64,000 nt of DNA, from contig NZ_LT907988.1 in assembly GCF_900089455.2 (NCBI RefSeq), forward strand, positions 2,852,001-2,916,000, in the 5' to 3' direction. Shown in pieces: positions 10,739-20,154 of this stretch (within the stretch, counting starts at the first letter, position 1; each line of letters opens with the position of its first letter). The position numbers were made by a program, and so were the translations under genes. The notes beneath the pieces were generated by a model that worked only from the letters and a program-made list of their open reading frames with translations, was not told the DNA's origin and ran no database searches. Source of the stretch: Orrella dioscoreae (GTDB lineage: Bacteria > Pseudomonadota > Gammaproteobacteria > Burkholderiales > Burkholderiaceae_B).

Positions 10739-11209
10739 ATGGCGTTCGTAGACTGGCTGAGCGCCTGGCCCGGCGCCGCCTGGCTGCAGGGCTCGGCCAC
10801 GGCCTATATCTTCGTCAACGCCGCGCACATCCTGGCCGTGGGCCTGATCCTGGGCGCGGTGCTGCCGCTGGACCTGCGCCTGGCTGGCGGCCTGCGCAGC
10901 GTGCCGCTCACCGTCGCCGGACCGCTGCTCTCGCGCATCGGCGCCACCGGCGTGGCGCTGGCCTTGCTCACCGGGCTGTGGCTCTTCACCGTCAACGCCG
11001 CCACCTATCTCGACAACGCCGCCTTCCTCTACAAGCTTGGGCTGCTGGGCCTGGCGCTGGCGAACGTGGCCTGGCAGCACCTGTCGCCCGCCCTGCGCCG
11101 CGCCTACGCGGGGCAGGCCGTCAGCCCGGGCGTGAAGCTGCGCGCGCTGCTTTCCGTGTTCCTGTGGCTGGCCGTCCTGGTGGCGGGCCGCTGGATCGGA
11201 TTCCTCTAG
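10739..11209 (+). CDS. Small integral membrane protein (DUF6644/DUF2214-like)
   Basis: A 156-residue protein with four predicted membrane helices. Conserved-looking features are YIFVNAAHILAVGLILGAVLPLDLRL near the start, HLSPALRR in a loop and GRWIGFL at the end. Family assignment is tentative. It lies 17 bases after the exported DUF6152-like gene, and the two are probably co-transcribed. The histidine within the first helix could bind haem or metal, as in related four-helix proteins; this is inference. Confidence 0.65.
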   Translation: MAFVDWLSAWPGAAWLQGSATAYIFVNAAHILAVGLILGAVLPLDLRLAGGLRSVPLTVAGPLLSRIGATGVALALLTGLWLFTVNAATYLDNAAFLYKLGLLGLALANVAWQHLSPALRRAYAGQAVSPGVKLRALLSVFLWLAVLVAGRWIGFL

Positions 11210-11360
11210 CGTTTCCCACCCGCTGTTTCCAACCCGCTGTCCGAGGCGCGCTCGACCGCCTCGACGCATCACGCGAGCGGTACACTCGCTGGCAGGCGCG
11301 CCGCGCGGGCATCAAGCCCACGACAATCACAAGCCCGCGGCGCCGGGAGACAGCCACACG

Positions 11361-12299
11361 ATGCAAGCCACCCCCACCACTGCGGCGCCGCGCTGGCTGG
11401 CCGCCGCGCCCGTTCTTTTCCTGCTGCTGTGGTCCAGCGGCTTCGTCTTCCTGAAACTCGGCCTCGCGTACAGCGATCCGCTTACCTTCCTCGCGCTGCG
11501 CTATGCCTGCGTCATCGGCCTGCTGATCCTGCCCTTCCTGTGGCTGCGCCCCGCGCTGCCCGCCACGCCGCGCGAATGGGGCAACCTGGCTGTCACGGGC
11601 CTGCTGCTTCAGGCGGGCTATTTCTCCTTCGTCTATCTCAGCCTGAAGTCGGGCCTGTCATCGGGCGGCATTGCGCTGGTGACCTCGCAGCAACCCATCC
11701 TGGTGGCGCTGCTCGCGCCGGTGCTGGTGGGCGAGCGCGTGGGCCGGCGCCGCTGGATCGGCCTGCTGCTGGGCGTGGCCGGCGCCTGCATCGTGCTGCT
11801 GTCGAAATCGGCCGATGAAATGGGCGCCACCACCGGCGGCATCGTGTTCGCCATCCTGGCGCTGGCCGTCATCACCGCCAGCACCCTGTGGGAAAAGCGC
11901 CATGGCAAGGACACCCATCCGCTCACCGCCAACCTGGTGCAATACGGCGTGGGCCTGGCCGTGACGCTGCCGCTGGCCCTGGCGCTGGAACCCATGCACG
12001 TCGAATGGACAGGCGCCTTGTTCAGCTCCCTGCTCTTCCTGGTGGTGGGCAACTCCATCGTCGCCATCTCGTTGCTGCTGGCCATGATCCGGCACGGCGA
12101 GGCCTCGCGTGTGTCGGCGCTCTTCTTCATGGTGCCGCCCGTCACCGCGGTCATCGCCTGGATCGTGCTGGGCGAGACCATCCCGCCGCTGGGCTGGGCC
12201 GGCATGGCGCTGGCGGCCTGGGGGATCCGGATGGTGATGGGCCAGTCCGGGGAAACCCGTCGCCGCCGCGTGGCCGGCCGACCCGGCGACTCGCGCTAG
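11361..12299 (+). CDS. DMT superfamily (EamA) transporter
   Basis: A 312-residue inner-membrane protein with ten hydrophobic helices in two EamA repeats. The first repeat opens with FLLLWSSGFVFLKLGLAYSDPLTFLALRY, typical of the 10-TMS drug/metabolite exporters, and the second ends with VLGETIPPLGWAGMALAAWGI. Such proteins export amino acids or metabolites; the substrate here is unknown. The ATG at 11361 follows GGGAGA about nine bases upstream. Its stop shares CTAG with the convergent GGDEF/EAL gene. Confidence 0.88.
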   Translation: MQATPTTAAPRWLAAAPVLFLLLWSSGFVFLKLGLAYSDPLTFLALRYACVIGLLILPFLWLRPALPATPREWGNLAVTGLLLQAGYFSFVYLSLKSGLSSGGIALVTSQQPILVALLAPVLVGERVGRRRWIGLLLGVAGACIVLLSKSADEMGATTGGIVFAILALAVITASTLWEKRHGKDTHPLTANLVQYGVGLAVTLPLALALEPMHVEWTGALFSSLLFLVVGNSIVAISLLLAMIRHGEASRVSALFFMVPPVTAVIAWIVLGETIPPLGWAGMALAAWGIRMVMGQSGETRRRRVAGRPGDSR

Positions 12300-14515
12300 G
12301 CCCCCGCAGGGGGCGCGGATAGCTGCTCGCTGGCGCCCAGCCGCAAGACCTCGGACTCGAGATAGGCCGAGAAGTCGGCGGGCGCCACCGGCGGCCCCAG
12401 GTAATAGCCCTGCGCTTCCTCGCAACCCTTGCGGCGCAGGCGCTCGAACTGGACCGGGTTCTCGACGCCCTCGGCCGTCACGGCCATGCCCAGGCTGCGC
12501 CCCAGATACAGGATCGCCCTGACGATGGCGGCATCGGCGGGGGAGCCGGGAATGCCGCGCACGAAACTGCGGTCGATCTTCAGGCGGCTCAGGGGGTATT
12601 GCTTGAGCATGTTGAGCGAAGCGTGGCCGGTGCCATAATCATCGAAGACCAGCCCCACGCCCAACTCGCGGATGGCGCGCATCACGACCAGCAGGGCCTC
12701 GTCGTGGCGAGCCACGAGGTCGTCCCGGACCTCCAGCTCCAGCGCCTCCGGCGCGAGGCCGGCCTGATGCAGCGCGCCCGCCACCCGTTCGACCAGATCG
12801 CCGCGGCGGAACTGCGCCGGGAACACGTTCACGCTCATGCGCAGGCCCGGCACCCGCCGGCGCCATGCGACGGCTTGAGCACATGCCTCCTGCAGCGCCC
12901 AGTTGCCTACCGCGCCGGCCAAGGGGCTGGACTGCAGCGCGGGCAGGAATGCCGCCGCGCCCAGCAGCCCCCGCTCGGGATGGCGCCAGCGCAGCAACGC
13001 TTCGGCGCCCGTCAGCGCATTGTCGGCCAGCCGCACCAGCGGCTGGTAATGCAGCACCAGTTCGCCCTGCGAGAAGGCGCGTTCGAGCTCCGCCTGGTAA
13101 GCCCGTCTGGCCGCCGCGGCATCGCGCAGGCTGGGCGAGAAAAACCGCCAGCCATGGCGGCCCTCGGACTTGGCCAGATAAAGCGCGAGATCGGCGCCGG
13201 AAAGCAGCTCCTGGCTGCCTGTGCCGTGCTCGGGAAACAACGCGATGCCCACGCTCGCGCCCACCGTGACGGGCTGCCCCTCCACGAGCATCGGACGCGA
13301 CAGGACATCGATGAGCTCCGCGGCCAGCCTTCCCGCCTCTTCGCGCATGCCCCGGATGAGCAGGGCGAATTCGTCCCCGCCCATCCTCGCCACCACGTCC
13401 GTCTCGCGCACCCCTGCGAGCAGGCGGCGGGCCGTTTCCTTCAGGACGGCGTCGCCGCCCGGGTGCCCAAGACTGTCGTTCACGTCCTTGAATCCGTCCA
13501 GATCCAGCATCATCACGCTGACCGCGGATTCGTCCCGCAGCAAGGCATCCAGCCGGCTGCGGAACAGCACGCGGTTGGGCAGGCCGGTCAGCGCGTCGAT
13601 GTGGGCGAGCTGATACAGCTTGGCTTCGTTGCGCCGGCGCTCGGTCACGTCGCGCAGCACCACGCAGCAACTCGCCTGGGGCGCGACGCCCCAGCGCGAC
13701 GCCGCCATCTCCACCAACAGCGTCTGGCCGGCCTGGTCCTCCAGCTCGAGCTCGGCGATCCCCGCCTCTTCAGCCGCGCTGTCGCGCCGATCGAAAAGCT
13801 TGCGCAGCACGGCCAGTATCCGCGCGGGCACGCGCCCGGCGGTGTCGCACTTCCCTGGCGCCAGGCGCGCCAGCAAGCGCCGCCCGCTGCCGTTCTGAAA
13901 GGTGATGCCGCCTTCGGCGTCCAGGCAGAAAATGGCATCCGGCGAATGACGCGCCATGCTTTCCAGGCATGCCTGGCTGACCTGGCGCGCCTGCGCCAGG
14001 CGGCGCCATTCCAGCTTGTCCATGACCAGCGCGGCCAGGTCGCGCAGATTCCGGGAGGCCTCGGCGTCCAGCCCTGCCGGCCGTGGCGCCTGGTCGATCA
14101 GGCATAGGGTGCCCAGCACAAAGCCCTGCGGGCTGACCAGCGGGCACCCCGCGTAGAACCGGATATGAGGCGGTCCGAGCACGAGCGGATTGGCGGCGAA
14201 CCGGCTATCCAACCTTGCATCGGGCACGACCAGCAGATCTTCACTGCCCAGGGCATGGGCGCAGAACGACCATTGCCGTGGCGTCTCGCACAGCGACAGC
14301 CCTGCCCGCACGGCAAAGAGCTGGCGCTGCGCCTCGACCAGCGAAACCAGGGCCGTCGACACACCAAAAAGCCGTTGCGCCAGGAGCAGCAGGCGCTCAA
14401 AGCCCGGGTCGTCCAATGTCTCGTGGATGCCGTATTCGGCCAGGCTGGCCAGGCGCGCAGGCTCGTCCTGGCGCACCGGCAGGCCCGTCGTCCAGATGTC
14501 GTCAGGCTCGCTCAT
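12296..14515 (-). CDS. GAF-PAS-GGDEF-EAL cyclic-di-GMP protein
   Basis: A 739-residue protein with an N-terminal GAF domain (about 15-165), a PAS domain (about 185-300), GGDEF (about 305-465) and EAL (about 480-725). The diguanylate cyclase motif is intact (ARMGGDEF). The EAL domain keeps EALLRW, VNVFP, DDYGTG, LKIDRSFV and AEGVE, but the usual ELEITE segment reads LELEVRDD, so phosphodiesterase activity may be weakened. The start overlaps the stop of the upstream EAL gene (TGATG), showing translational coupling. No membrane helix is visible, so it should be cytoplasmic. Confidence 0.87.
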   Translation of the reverse strand: MSEPDDIWTTGLPVRQDEPARLASLAEYGIHETLDDPGFERLLLLAQRLFGVSTALVSLVEAQRQLFAVRAGLSLCETPRQWSFCAHALGSEDLLVVPDARLDSRFAANPLVLGPPHIRFYAGCPLVSPQGFVLGTLCLIDQAPRPAGLDAEASRNLRDLAALVMDKLEWRRLAQARQVSQACLESMARHSPDAIFCLDAEGGITFQNGSGRRLLARLAPGKCDTAGRVPARILAVLRKLFDRRDSAAEEAGIAELELEDQAGQTLLVEMAASRWGVAPQASCCVVLRDVTERRRNEAKLYQLAHIDALTGLPNRVLFRSRLDALLRDESAVSVMMLDLDGFKDVNDSLGHPGGDAVLKETARRLLAGVRETDVVARMGGDEFALLIRGMREEAGRLAAELIDVLSRPMLVEGQPVTVGASVGIALFPEHGTGSQELLSGADLALYLAKSEGRHGWRFFSPSLRDAAAARRAYQAELERAFSQGELVLHYQPLVRLADNALTGAEALLRWRHPERGLLGAAAFLPALQSSPLAGAVGNWALQEACAQAVAWRRRVPGLRMSVNVFPAQFRRGDLVERVAGALHQAGLAPEALELEVRDDLVARHDEALLVVMRAIRELGVGLVFDDYGTGHASLNMLKQYPLSRLKIDRSFVRGIPGSPADAAIVRAILYLGRSLGMAVTAEGVENPVQFERLRRKGCEEAQGYYLGPPVAPADFSAYLESEVLRLGASEQLSAPPAGA

Positions 14516-16302
14516 CACGCCTCCGGCATTGCGGCGCCCTTGCCGCCGCGCCAGTTGGCGAGGAAGGCGGGCAAGGCCTCGAGCGGCACCGGACGGCTGA
14601 CGTGGAAGCCTTGAATCTCGTCCACGCCCCACTCCCGCATGAGGTCGAACATTTCCTGCGTTTCGACGCCCTCGGCCACGGTCCGGTACCCCAGGTCGCG
14701 GGCGACGCCCAGCACGCTTCGCAACAGCGTGCGATGGCGCGCGTTCGTATCCGCGCGTCGCACGAGGGACTGGTCCATCTTCACCACGCTGGCCGGGATC
14801 TCGGTCAGATAGGAGAAATTGCTGTATCCCGTGCCGAAGTCGTCAATGGCAATGACGGCACCGGCCTCGCACAGCGCCTGCATCTGCTTCAAGACCCCCG
14901 TGTCGGCATGCAGCCATTCGCCCTCCGTGACTTCAAGCTCCAACCGACCCGGCGGCACGTCCAGTGTCCTGCACAGTTCGAGGACGTTCCCGACCAGCTT
15001 GCCGTCGTCGAAGTCACGCGGCGACAGGTTCACGGCCAGGCGGCAGCCCGGGAACAACGCGTCCAGGCGCGGCAGGGCCGACATGGCTTCGTGCAGCACC
15101 CAGCGTGTCAGGGACTGCATCACGGCCGTGCGCTCGACGATCGGGATGAATTCGGCGGGTCCGATCTCTCCCAACTCGGGGTGCGTCCAGCGCAAGAGCG
15201 CCTCGAGGGCGGTCGGGCGGCCCGAGGCCGCATCGATGCGAGGCTGGAAGACGAGGTGGAGCTGCGAGCCGGCAATGGCCCGCTGGATATCCAGCGCCAG
15301 CCGATACTTGCGCTTGAGTTGCGCATCCTGGGCGGCGTCGTACAGGGCCCAGCGCCGTTCCGACGCCTTCGCCGCGCCCAGCGTCACCATGGCGCAACGC
15401 AGATTGTCCAGGGGCGTGCGTTCGCCCTGGACATAGGGCACCACCGCCACGCAGGCATCCAGTTGCACCGGCACGCCTTCGGCGATCACGGGCTCGGCCA
15501 GTACCGCCAGCACGTCGCGGAGGAGCACATCCACCTCCTGAGCCGCATCGACCGTGAAGGCCAGGCGGGTCACCCCCACCTGGTAGACATCCACTTCCGC
15601 CCCCAATGCCTTCTGTAAACGCTGGGCCTGCTGCCGCAGAAGCGACTCGATCACGCCGATCCCCACCGCCTGCGCGATCTCGTGCGCCCGCGCCAGTTCC
15701 AGCAGATCCAGCAGGATCAGGCTGCGGCTGACGCTGCCGTCGAGCCGCAGCATGCTTCCCTGGTCTTCCACGAACTGGTGGCGGTTCGGCAGCCCGCTCA
15801 CCGCATCGCGCCGGCCCACCATCTGGCGCAGGGCGATCTGGTCCATCACCAACTTGGCCAGGGCCTTCAACTGTTCCCGCATCCGCGCATCGAGCCGGCG
15901 GGGCTTGGTGTCGATCAGGCACAGCGCCCCGATGGCGTAACCGGAATCCGTGACCAGCGGCACACCCGCATAGAAGCGCATGTGCGACTGGCCCGATACC
16001 AGCGGGTTTTCCTGGAAACGCTCATCCTTGCTCAGGTCTGGCACCTCGAGGATGTCTTTCACATGGATGGCATGCGCGCACAGCGAGACGTCGCGCGTGG
16101 TCTCCTTGGGAATGAAACCGACCTTGGAGAGGAACTGCTGCCGGTCGGCATCCACCAGGGAGATGAGCGCAATGGGAACATCGAAGCAGTAGGCCGCGAG
16201 CCGGGTAAGGCGGTCGAAGTCCTCGGACTCGGCCGAGTCCAGCAGCCCCATCGAGCGCAGCACGCCGATGCGTTCTTTTTCCTTCACGATGGGGCCAGGC
16301 AT
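14515..16302 (-). CDS. GAF-EAL phosphodiesterase with degenerate GGDEF
   Basis: A 595-residue protein from the ATG at 16302, which has TGGAGA upstream; a longer in-frame start at 16374 would run into the divergent antiporter gene. GAF (about 10-155) is followed by a GGDEF-like domain whose signature is lost (YQVGVTRLAF in its place), then a canonical EAL domain (EALLRW, VNLSP, LELEVTE, DDFGTGYS, VKMDQSLV, AEGVE). It should degrade c-di-GMP. Its GAF resembles that of the next gene, which suggests a duplication. The two genes overlap by one base. Confidence 0.87.
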   Translation of the reverse strand: MPGPIVKEKERIGVLRSMGLLDSAESEDFDRLTRLAAYCFDVPIALISLVDADRQQFLSKVGFIPKETTRDVSLCAHAIHVKDILEVPDLSKDERFQENPLVSGQSHMRFYAGVPLVTDSGYAIGALCLIDTKPRRLDARMREQLKALAKLVMDQIALRQMVGRRDAVSGLPNRHQFVEDQGSMLRLDGSVSRSLILLDLLELARAHEIAQAVGIGVIESLLRQQAQRLQKALGAEVDVYQVGVTRLAFTVDAAQEVDVLLRDVLAVLAEPVIAEGVPVQLDACVAVVPYVQGERTPLDNLRCAMVTLGAAKASERRWALYDAAQDAQLKRKYRLALDIQRAIAGSQLHLVFQPRIDAASGRPTALEALLRWTHPELGEIGPAEFIPIVERTAVMQSLTRWVLHEAMSALPRLDALFPGCRLAVNLSPRDFDDGKLVGNVLELCRTLDVPPGRLELEVTEGEWLHADTGVLKQMQALCEAGAVIAIDDFGTGYSNFSYLTEIPASVVKMDQSLVRRADTNARHRTLLRSVLGVARDLGYRTVAEGVETQEMFDLMREWGVDEIQGFHVSRPVPLEALPAFLANWRGGKGAAMPEA

Positions 16303-16362
16303 GCGTGCTCTCCAGATCAGGTCGCGTGGAGGTATGATGCGCCAGTTTATGATCATCTCACC

Positions 16363-17439
16363 ATGATTCGACACGAAATCCTGCTGATCGTCGCGCTGGG
16401 GGTCGGATGTGTGGCACTCGCGCTACCTGGACAGCTGCTCACGGGCTCTCCCGCCGCCGCCTACGCGTCCACCGCCATCCTGGTCGGAGCCATCATCTGC
16501 GCCTCGCTGCGCATCGCCCACCATGCCGAGCAGATCGCCCGCCGCCTGGGCGATCCCTACGGCACGATGGTGCTGACGCTGTCCGCGGTGCTGGTCGAAG
16601 TCGTGGTGCTGGGCTTCGTGATCTTCCACGAAGGCTCGCCCACGCTGGCGCGCGACACCATCTATGCCGCCGTCATGCTCGACATCAACGGCATCCTGGG
16701 CCTGGCGGCGCTCATGGGCGGCCTGAAGCACGGCGAACAATCCTACAACGACGACTCCAGCCGTACCTACACCGTCATGATCCTGACGGCCATGGCCGTG
16801 TCGATGGTCGTGCCGGAATTCATCCCCGGCGAGGCGCAGCACGCCTACTCGATCTTCACCATCCTCATCATGATCACGCTGTATGCCGCCTTCCTGCGCA
16901 TGCAGACGGGGCCGCACAGCTATTTCTTCAGCTACAGCTATCCCGAAAAGCGCCGCAAGCAGGAGGCGCGCGCCCTGCCGCCGCCCTCGGCGCGCTCGAG
17001 CATCCTGCTGCTGGCGTCCGGCGTCGTGCTGGTGGGGGTGCTGGCCGAGGTCATGTCCAAGAGCCTGTCGGCATCGGTGGCCGAACTGGGCGTGCCCATC
17101 GCCATTCCCGCCATCGTCGTCGCCTTCATTTCGGCCAGCCCCGAGATCCTGACCGCCTTGCGCGCGGCGCTGGCCAACCGCATGCAGGCCGTCGTGAACA
17201 TCGCGCTCGGCGCGTCGCTCTCCACCGTCATCCTGACCGTGCCGCTGATCGAAGCCTTGTCGCTGCTGACCGGGCAGCCCTTCGTCATGGCGATGACACC
17301 GGTGCAGACCATGATGGTGCTGGTAACGCTCATCGTGACGGCCATCAACCTGAACGACGGCCAGACCAATGCCATCGAGGGCATGACGCACTTCGTGCTG
17401 TTCGCGACCTTCCTGATGCTCGCGGCGCTGGGACTCTAG
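16363..17439 (+). CDS. ChaA-type calcium/cation:proton antiporter
   Basis: A 358-residue membrane protein with about eleven helices in two inverted repeats. The alpha-repeat motifs are GTMVLTLSAVLVEVVVLGF and AFISASPEILTALRAALANRMQAVVNIALGASLSTVILTVP, as in the Ca2+:cation antiporter superfamily. It probably exports Na+, K+ or Ca2+ against protons. The ATG at 16363 was chosen because the hydrophobic N-terminus starts there; the longer frame overlaps the EAL gene. Its stop shares CTAG with the convergent amidase gene. Confidence 0.87.
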   Translation: MIRHEILLIVALGVGCVALALPGQLLTGSPAAAYASTAILVGAIICASLRIAHHAEQIARRLGDPYGTMVLTLSAVLVEVVVLGFVIFHEGSPTLARDTIYAAVMLDINGILGLAALMGGLKHGEQSYNDDSSRTYTVMILTAMAVSMVVPEFIPGEAQHAYSIFTILIMITLYAAFLRMQTGPHSYFFSYSYPEKRRKQEARALPPPSARSSILLLASGVVLVGVLAEVMSKSLSASVAELGVPIAIPAIVVAFISASPEILTALRAALANRMQAVVNIALGASLSTVILTVPLIEALSLLTGQPFVMAMTPVQTMMVLVTLIVTAINLNDGQTNAIEGMTHFVLFATFLMLAALGL

Positions 17440-18089
17440 TCTGGCGCGTCCTGCGTCAGGGCGCGCAGGCGCGGCGAGGCGATGAGCCCGCTGGGCAGCA
17501 GATAGTCGCCAGGAATGAGCGGCAGGTCCAGGTGCCGGAACCGCGCAGCCAGGCTCAGCCCGGCGTCCTGCCAGGCCTGCCAGACCAGCCGCGTGCAATA
17601 GGTGCCGCTGTCGTCGGCCATGCGGAACGGCCTGCCCAGCGCCGCCCGCGCGCGGCGCACGGCCTGTTCGCGCTGCGCGGCGTCGTCCGCCCGCACCTGA
17701 TACACCGCATGCCGGCGCGCGCGCACGGGATCAAGGAAGAAATCGAGGGTATCGATGACGACGCCATCAGGGCGTCCCGCCACCTCGGACGGCGTGGCAT
17801 GCAGCACCTGCCAGTTGCCCGCCGAGCCCAGCAGCATGCCGACGTGGCTGTAACCGCCCGGGTCGATGCCGAGGATGATGTCGCTGATGGTTTCGGTGCC
17901 TTCGCGGAAAATGAGGTCACCGGCTTGCGCCTCGGCGGGCAAGCGCCACGGCGTTGCGGCGAAAGCGGAGGCGGACGTCGCCGTGGGCGAGGCCGCCGTG
18001 GGCGCGGCGGCTTGCGCCGCCAGCCCGCCAGCCAGCAGGAGCGGCGCGAGCAACGCGCGGGGGCGCCAGGCTCGGCTGCGCGCCGGCAT
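17436..18089 (-). CDS. Exported YiiX-like papain-fold amidase
   Basis: A 217-residue protein with a Sec-type signal peptide and an alanine/threonine-rich linker up to about residue 48. The remainder matches the permuted NlpC/P60 (YiiX/YebB) family: AGDLIFREG, GGYSHVGMLLG with the catalytic histidine, and GTYCTRLVWQAW with the cysteine. These periplasmic enzymes are thought to act on amide or ester bonds in cell-wall or lipid-linked substrates; the real substrate is unknown. The next gene upstream on the strand is a small lipoprotein 21 bases away, likely in the same transcript. Confidence 0.78.
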   Translation of the reverse strand: MPARSRAWRPRALLAPLLLAGGLAAQAAAPTAASPTATSASAFAATPWRLPAEAQAGDLIFREGTETISDIILGIDPGGYSHVGMLLGSAGNWQVLHATPSEVAGRPDGVVIDTLDFFLDPVRARRHAVYQVRADDAAQREQAVRRARAALGRPFRMADDSGTYCTRLVWQAWQDAGLSLAARFRHLDLPLIPGDYLLPSGLIASPRLRALTQDAPD

Positions 18090-18110
18090 GGGCGAGGCGG
18101 CTGCGCTGCG

Positions 18111-18512
18111 TTACTTCAGGGCCATCTTCCAGTCGCCATCGTCCTTCACCAGGCGGCCACTTTCGTCGGACGTCTTGCCGTTCTTGAAGACCAGCCTCAC
18201 GCGCACCCGTGCCGATTCGCCCTTCTCGTCGATCTGGGACTCCAGCACTTCCACCTTGTCCAGGCCGCCGTTGGCATCGGCGCGGCGCTGCATTTCACCG
18301 ACCATCATCTGGACCTTGCCCTTGGCCTGGTTGGTCTGGCCCGCATCCAACTTGGCAAAGGAGATCTGTTTCACCGCGGTGTCCGTATCGCCCTTGGCCG
18401 CGGCCTTGTAGAAGGTCTCGACCACGGACTCGGGCGAACCGCCCGAGCACGCCGACAACAGCGCGCTGAACGCCGCCAGCATGAAGAACGACCAAATGCG
18501 CGAGACCTGCAT
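18111..18512 (-). CDS. DUF4878-like lipoprotein
   Basis: A 133-residue protein with a lipobox (LLSAC near residue 22) and a serine-glycine linker. The mature domain has SPESVVETFYKAAAKGDTDTAVKQI and ends VKDDGDWKMALK, the cystatin/NTF2-like pattern of DUF4878 proteins. It is expected in the outer-membrane lipoprotein pool; its role is unknown. It precedes the YiiX-like amidase on the same strand with a 21-base gap, so the two may work together in the envelope. Confidence 0.75.
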   Translation of the reverse strand: MQVSRIWSFFMLAAFSALLSACSGGSPESVVETFYKAAAKGDTDTAVKQISFAKLDAGQTNQAKGKVQMMVGEMQRRADANGGLDKVEVLESQIDEKGESARVRVRLVFKNGKTSDESGRLVKDDGDWKMALK

Positions 18513-18589
18513 GGACTACTCCTGATGGGTGAGGAAATCGCGTCGGACTATATCACTCGCAAATGCGTCTCGGTGCCAACTTGGTTACG

Positions 18590-19387
18590 TCATGTGTCTG
18601 CCTGGCGCTGCCAATGCACGATCCGGCGGCCGAGCCAGGCAAACAGCCTGTCAGCCGCCATGCCGAATGCGCCGATCAGCAGCACGCCCGCAAAAACATA
18701 GGGGGTGCGGAAGAAATTGGCGGCATCCAGCACGATGAAGCCCAGGCCTTTGTCCCCGCCCAGCAGCTCCGAGGCAACGAGGATGGAAAGCGCTGCTCCC
18801 ATCGCCACGCGCAGGCCCGTCATGATCTGCGGCAAGGCACTGGGCAGGATCACGTGCCGGAACACCTGCAGCCGGCCCGCCCCGAGCGAGCGGGCCGCGC
18901 GGATCGCATCCAGGCTGGCGCCCGCCGCGCCGGCCTGTGCGCTGACCATCATGATGAGCAGCACCGACAAGAGGATGAGCAGCACCTTCGACAGCTCGCC
19001 GATGCCGAACCACAGGATGAACAAGGGAACGAGTCCCAGCGGCGGTATCGGCCGCAGGACTTCGGCGGGCACCAGCAGCAAGGCGTCGGCCACGCCGCTG
19101 CGCGCCCGCCACAACCCCAGCGCCACCCCCAGCACGGCCCCTGTCGCGAAGGCCACCCCGACCCGCCCCGCGCTGGCCGCAAGGTGGGTCCATAGCGGCA
19201 CGCCCGAATAACCGTGGCGCAGCATGTCCAGGAAGCTCGCCAGCACCGCGTCCGGCGACGGCAGGATGATGGGACGGACCCACCCCAGGCCCGCGGCCGC
19301 CCACCAGAGCAGCAGCAGTGCCACCGGACTGGCCAGCACCAGGCCGGCGCGCAAACAGGTACGTGATCGATATCGTGGCGTCTTCAT
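18590..19387 (-). CDS. SsuC/TauC-like ABC permease
   Basis: A 265-residue inner-membrane permease with six helices. The ABC interaction loop reads EVLRPIPPLGLVPLFILWFGIGELSK, as in SsuC/TauC/NrtB permeases, followed by the EAA-like segment DAIRAARSLGAGRLQVFRHVILPSALPQIMTGLR. It starts inside the ATPase gene (ATGA overlap) and is the last gene of a five-gene operon with FAD oxidoreductase, ferredoxin and binding-protein genes. The family imports sulfonates, nitrate or similar anions; the substrate is inferred to be an organosulfur compound. Confidence 0.88.
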   Translation of the reverse strand: MKTPRYRSRTCLRAGLVLASPVALLLLWWAAAGLGWVRPIILPSPDAVLASFLDMLRHGYSGVPLWTHLAASAGRVGVAFATGAVLGVALGLWRARSGVADALLLVPAEVLRPIPPLGLVPLFILWFGIGELSKVLLILLSVLLIMMVSAQAGAAGASLDAIRAARSLGAGRLQVFRHVILPSALPQIMTGLRVAMGAALSILVASELLGGDKGLGFIVLDAANFFRTPYVFAGVLLIGAFGMAADRLFAWLGRRIVHWQRQADT

Positions 19388-20154
19388 GCGTCCTCGTGCA
19401 TGGCCTGGTAGATCTGATTGCGCAATGCCAGGAAATCAGGATGCAGCCGGTTGCGCTTCTGGCTGCGCGGCGCGGGCAGATCCACGCTGAAAGCGCGCGG
19501 CGCCTGGCCGCAAGCGCCGAACAGCAGCACGCGATGCCCCACGAATACGGCCTCGTCGATGCTGTGGGTGACGAAGACGATGGTGGTGCCCGTCGCGGCC
19601 TGGATGCGCAGGATTTCCTCCTGCAGCTTCTCGCGCGTCTGCACATCCACGGCAGCGAAGGGTTCGTCCATCAGCATGACACGCGGCTTGGCAGCCAGGA
19701 CCCTTGCCAGGCTGCAACGCTGGCGCATGCCGCCCGACAGTTGGTAGGGATAGGCGGACTCGAAACCCGCCAGTCCGACCAGCGCCGCCATGTCGCGCGC
19801 CGCCGCCCGCTGCTCGGTACGCGAACGGCCCGCGCACCGCAGGCTGAACGCGATGTTCTCACCCACGGTCATCCAGTCGAACAAGGCATAGGACTGGAAC
19901 ACCATCCCACGATCCGGTCCAGGGCCATGCACGGGCACGCCATCGACGTGCACGCTGCCCGTATCCGGCGCGATGAATCCCGCCAGCAGGTTCAGGACGG
20001 TGCTTTTGCCGCAGCCCGACGGGCCCAGCAAGGCCACGGCCTCGCCCGGCGCGACGTGAAAGCTCAGCTTGTCCAGCACCGGCAGGCCGCCATACGCAAA
20101 GCCCACGCCGTCGACCGCCAGTGCCGGCACCACTGAAGGAAATGCCGACCCCAT
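19384..20154 (-). CDS. SsuB/TauB-like ABC transporter ATPase
   Basis: A 256-residue ATP-binding subunit. Walker A is GPSGCGKST, the signature is LSGGMRQRCSLAR, Walker B is VMLMDEPFAAVD and the switch is THSIDEAVF. The C-terminal tail resembles TauB/SsuB. It overlaps the binding-protein stop by one base (TGATG) and the permease start by four, so the three are tightly coupled. It drives import with the adjacent permease and solute-binding protein. Confidence 0.92.
   Translation of the reverse strand: MGSAFPSVVPALAVDGVGFAYGGLPVLDKLSFHVAPGEAVALLGPSGCGKSTVLNLLAGFIAPDTGSVHVDGVPVHGPGPDRGMVFQSYALFDWMTVGENIAFSLRCAGRSRTEQRAAARDMAALVGLAGFESAYPYQLSGGMRQRCSLARVLAAKPRVMLMDEPFAAVDVQTREKLQEEILRIQAATGTTIVFVTHSIDEAVFVGHRVLLFGACGQAPRAFSVDLPAPRSQKRNRLHPDFLALRNQIYQAMHEDA

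Noticed and set aside
16303-16374. Longer N-terminus for the GAF-EAL protein
   Set aside because: The extension overlaps the divergent antiporter start, and the ATG at 16302 has a good ribosome site.
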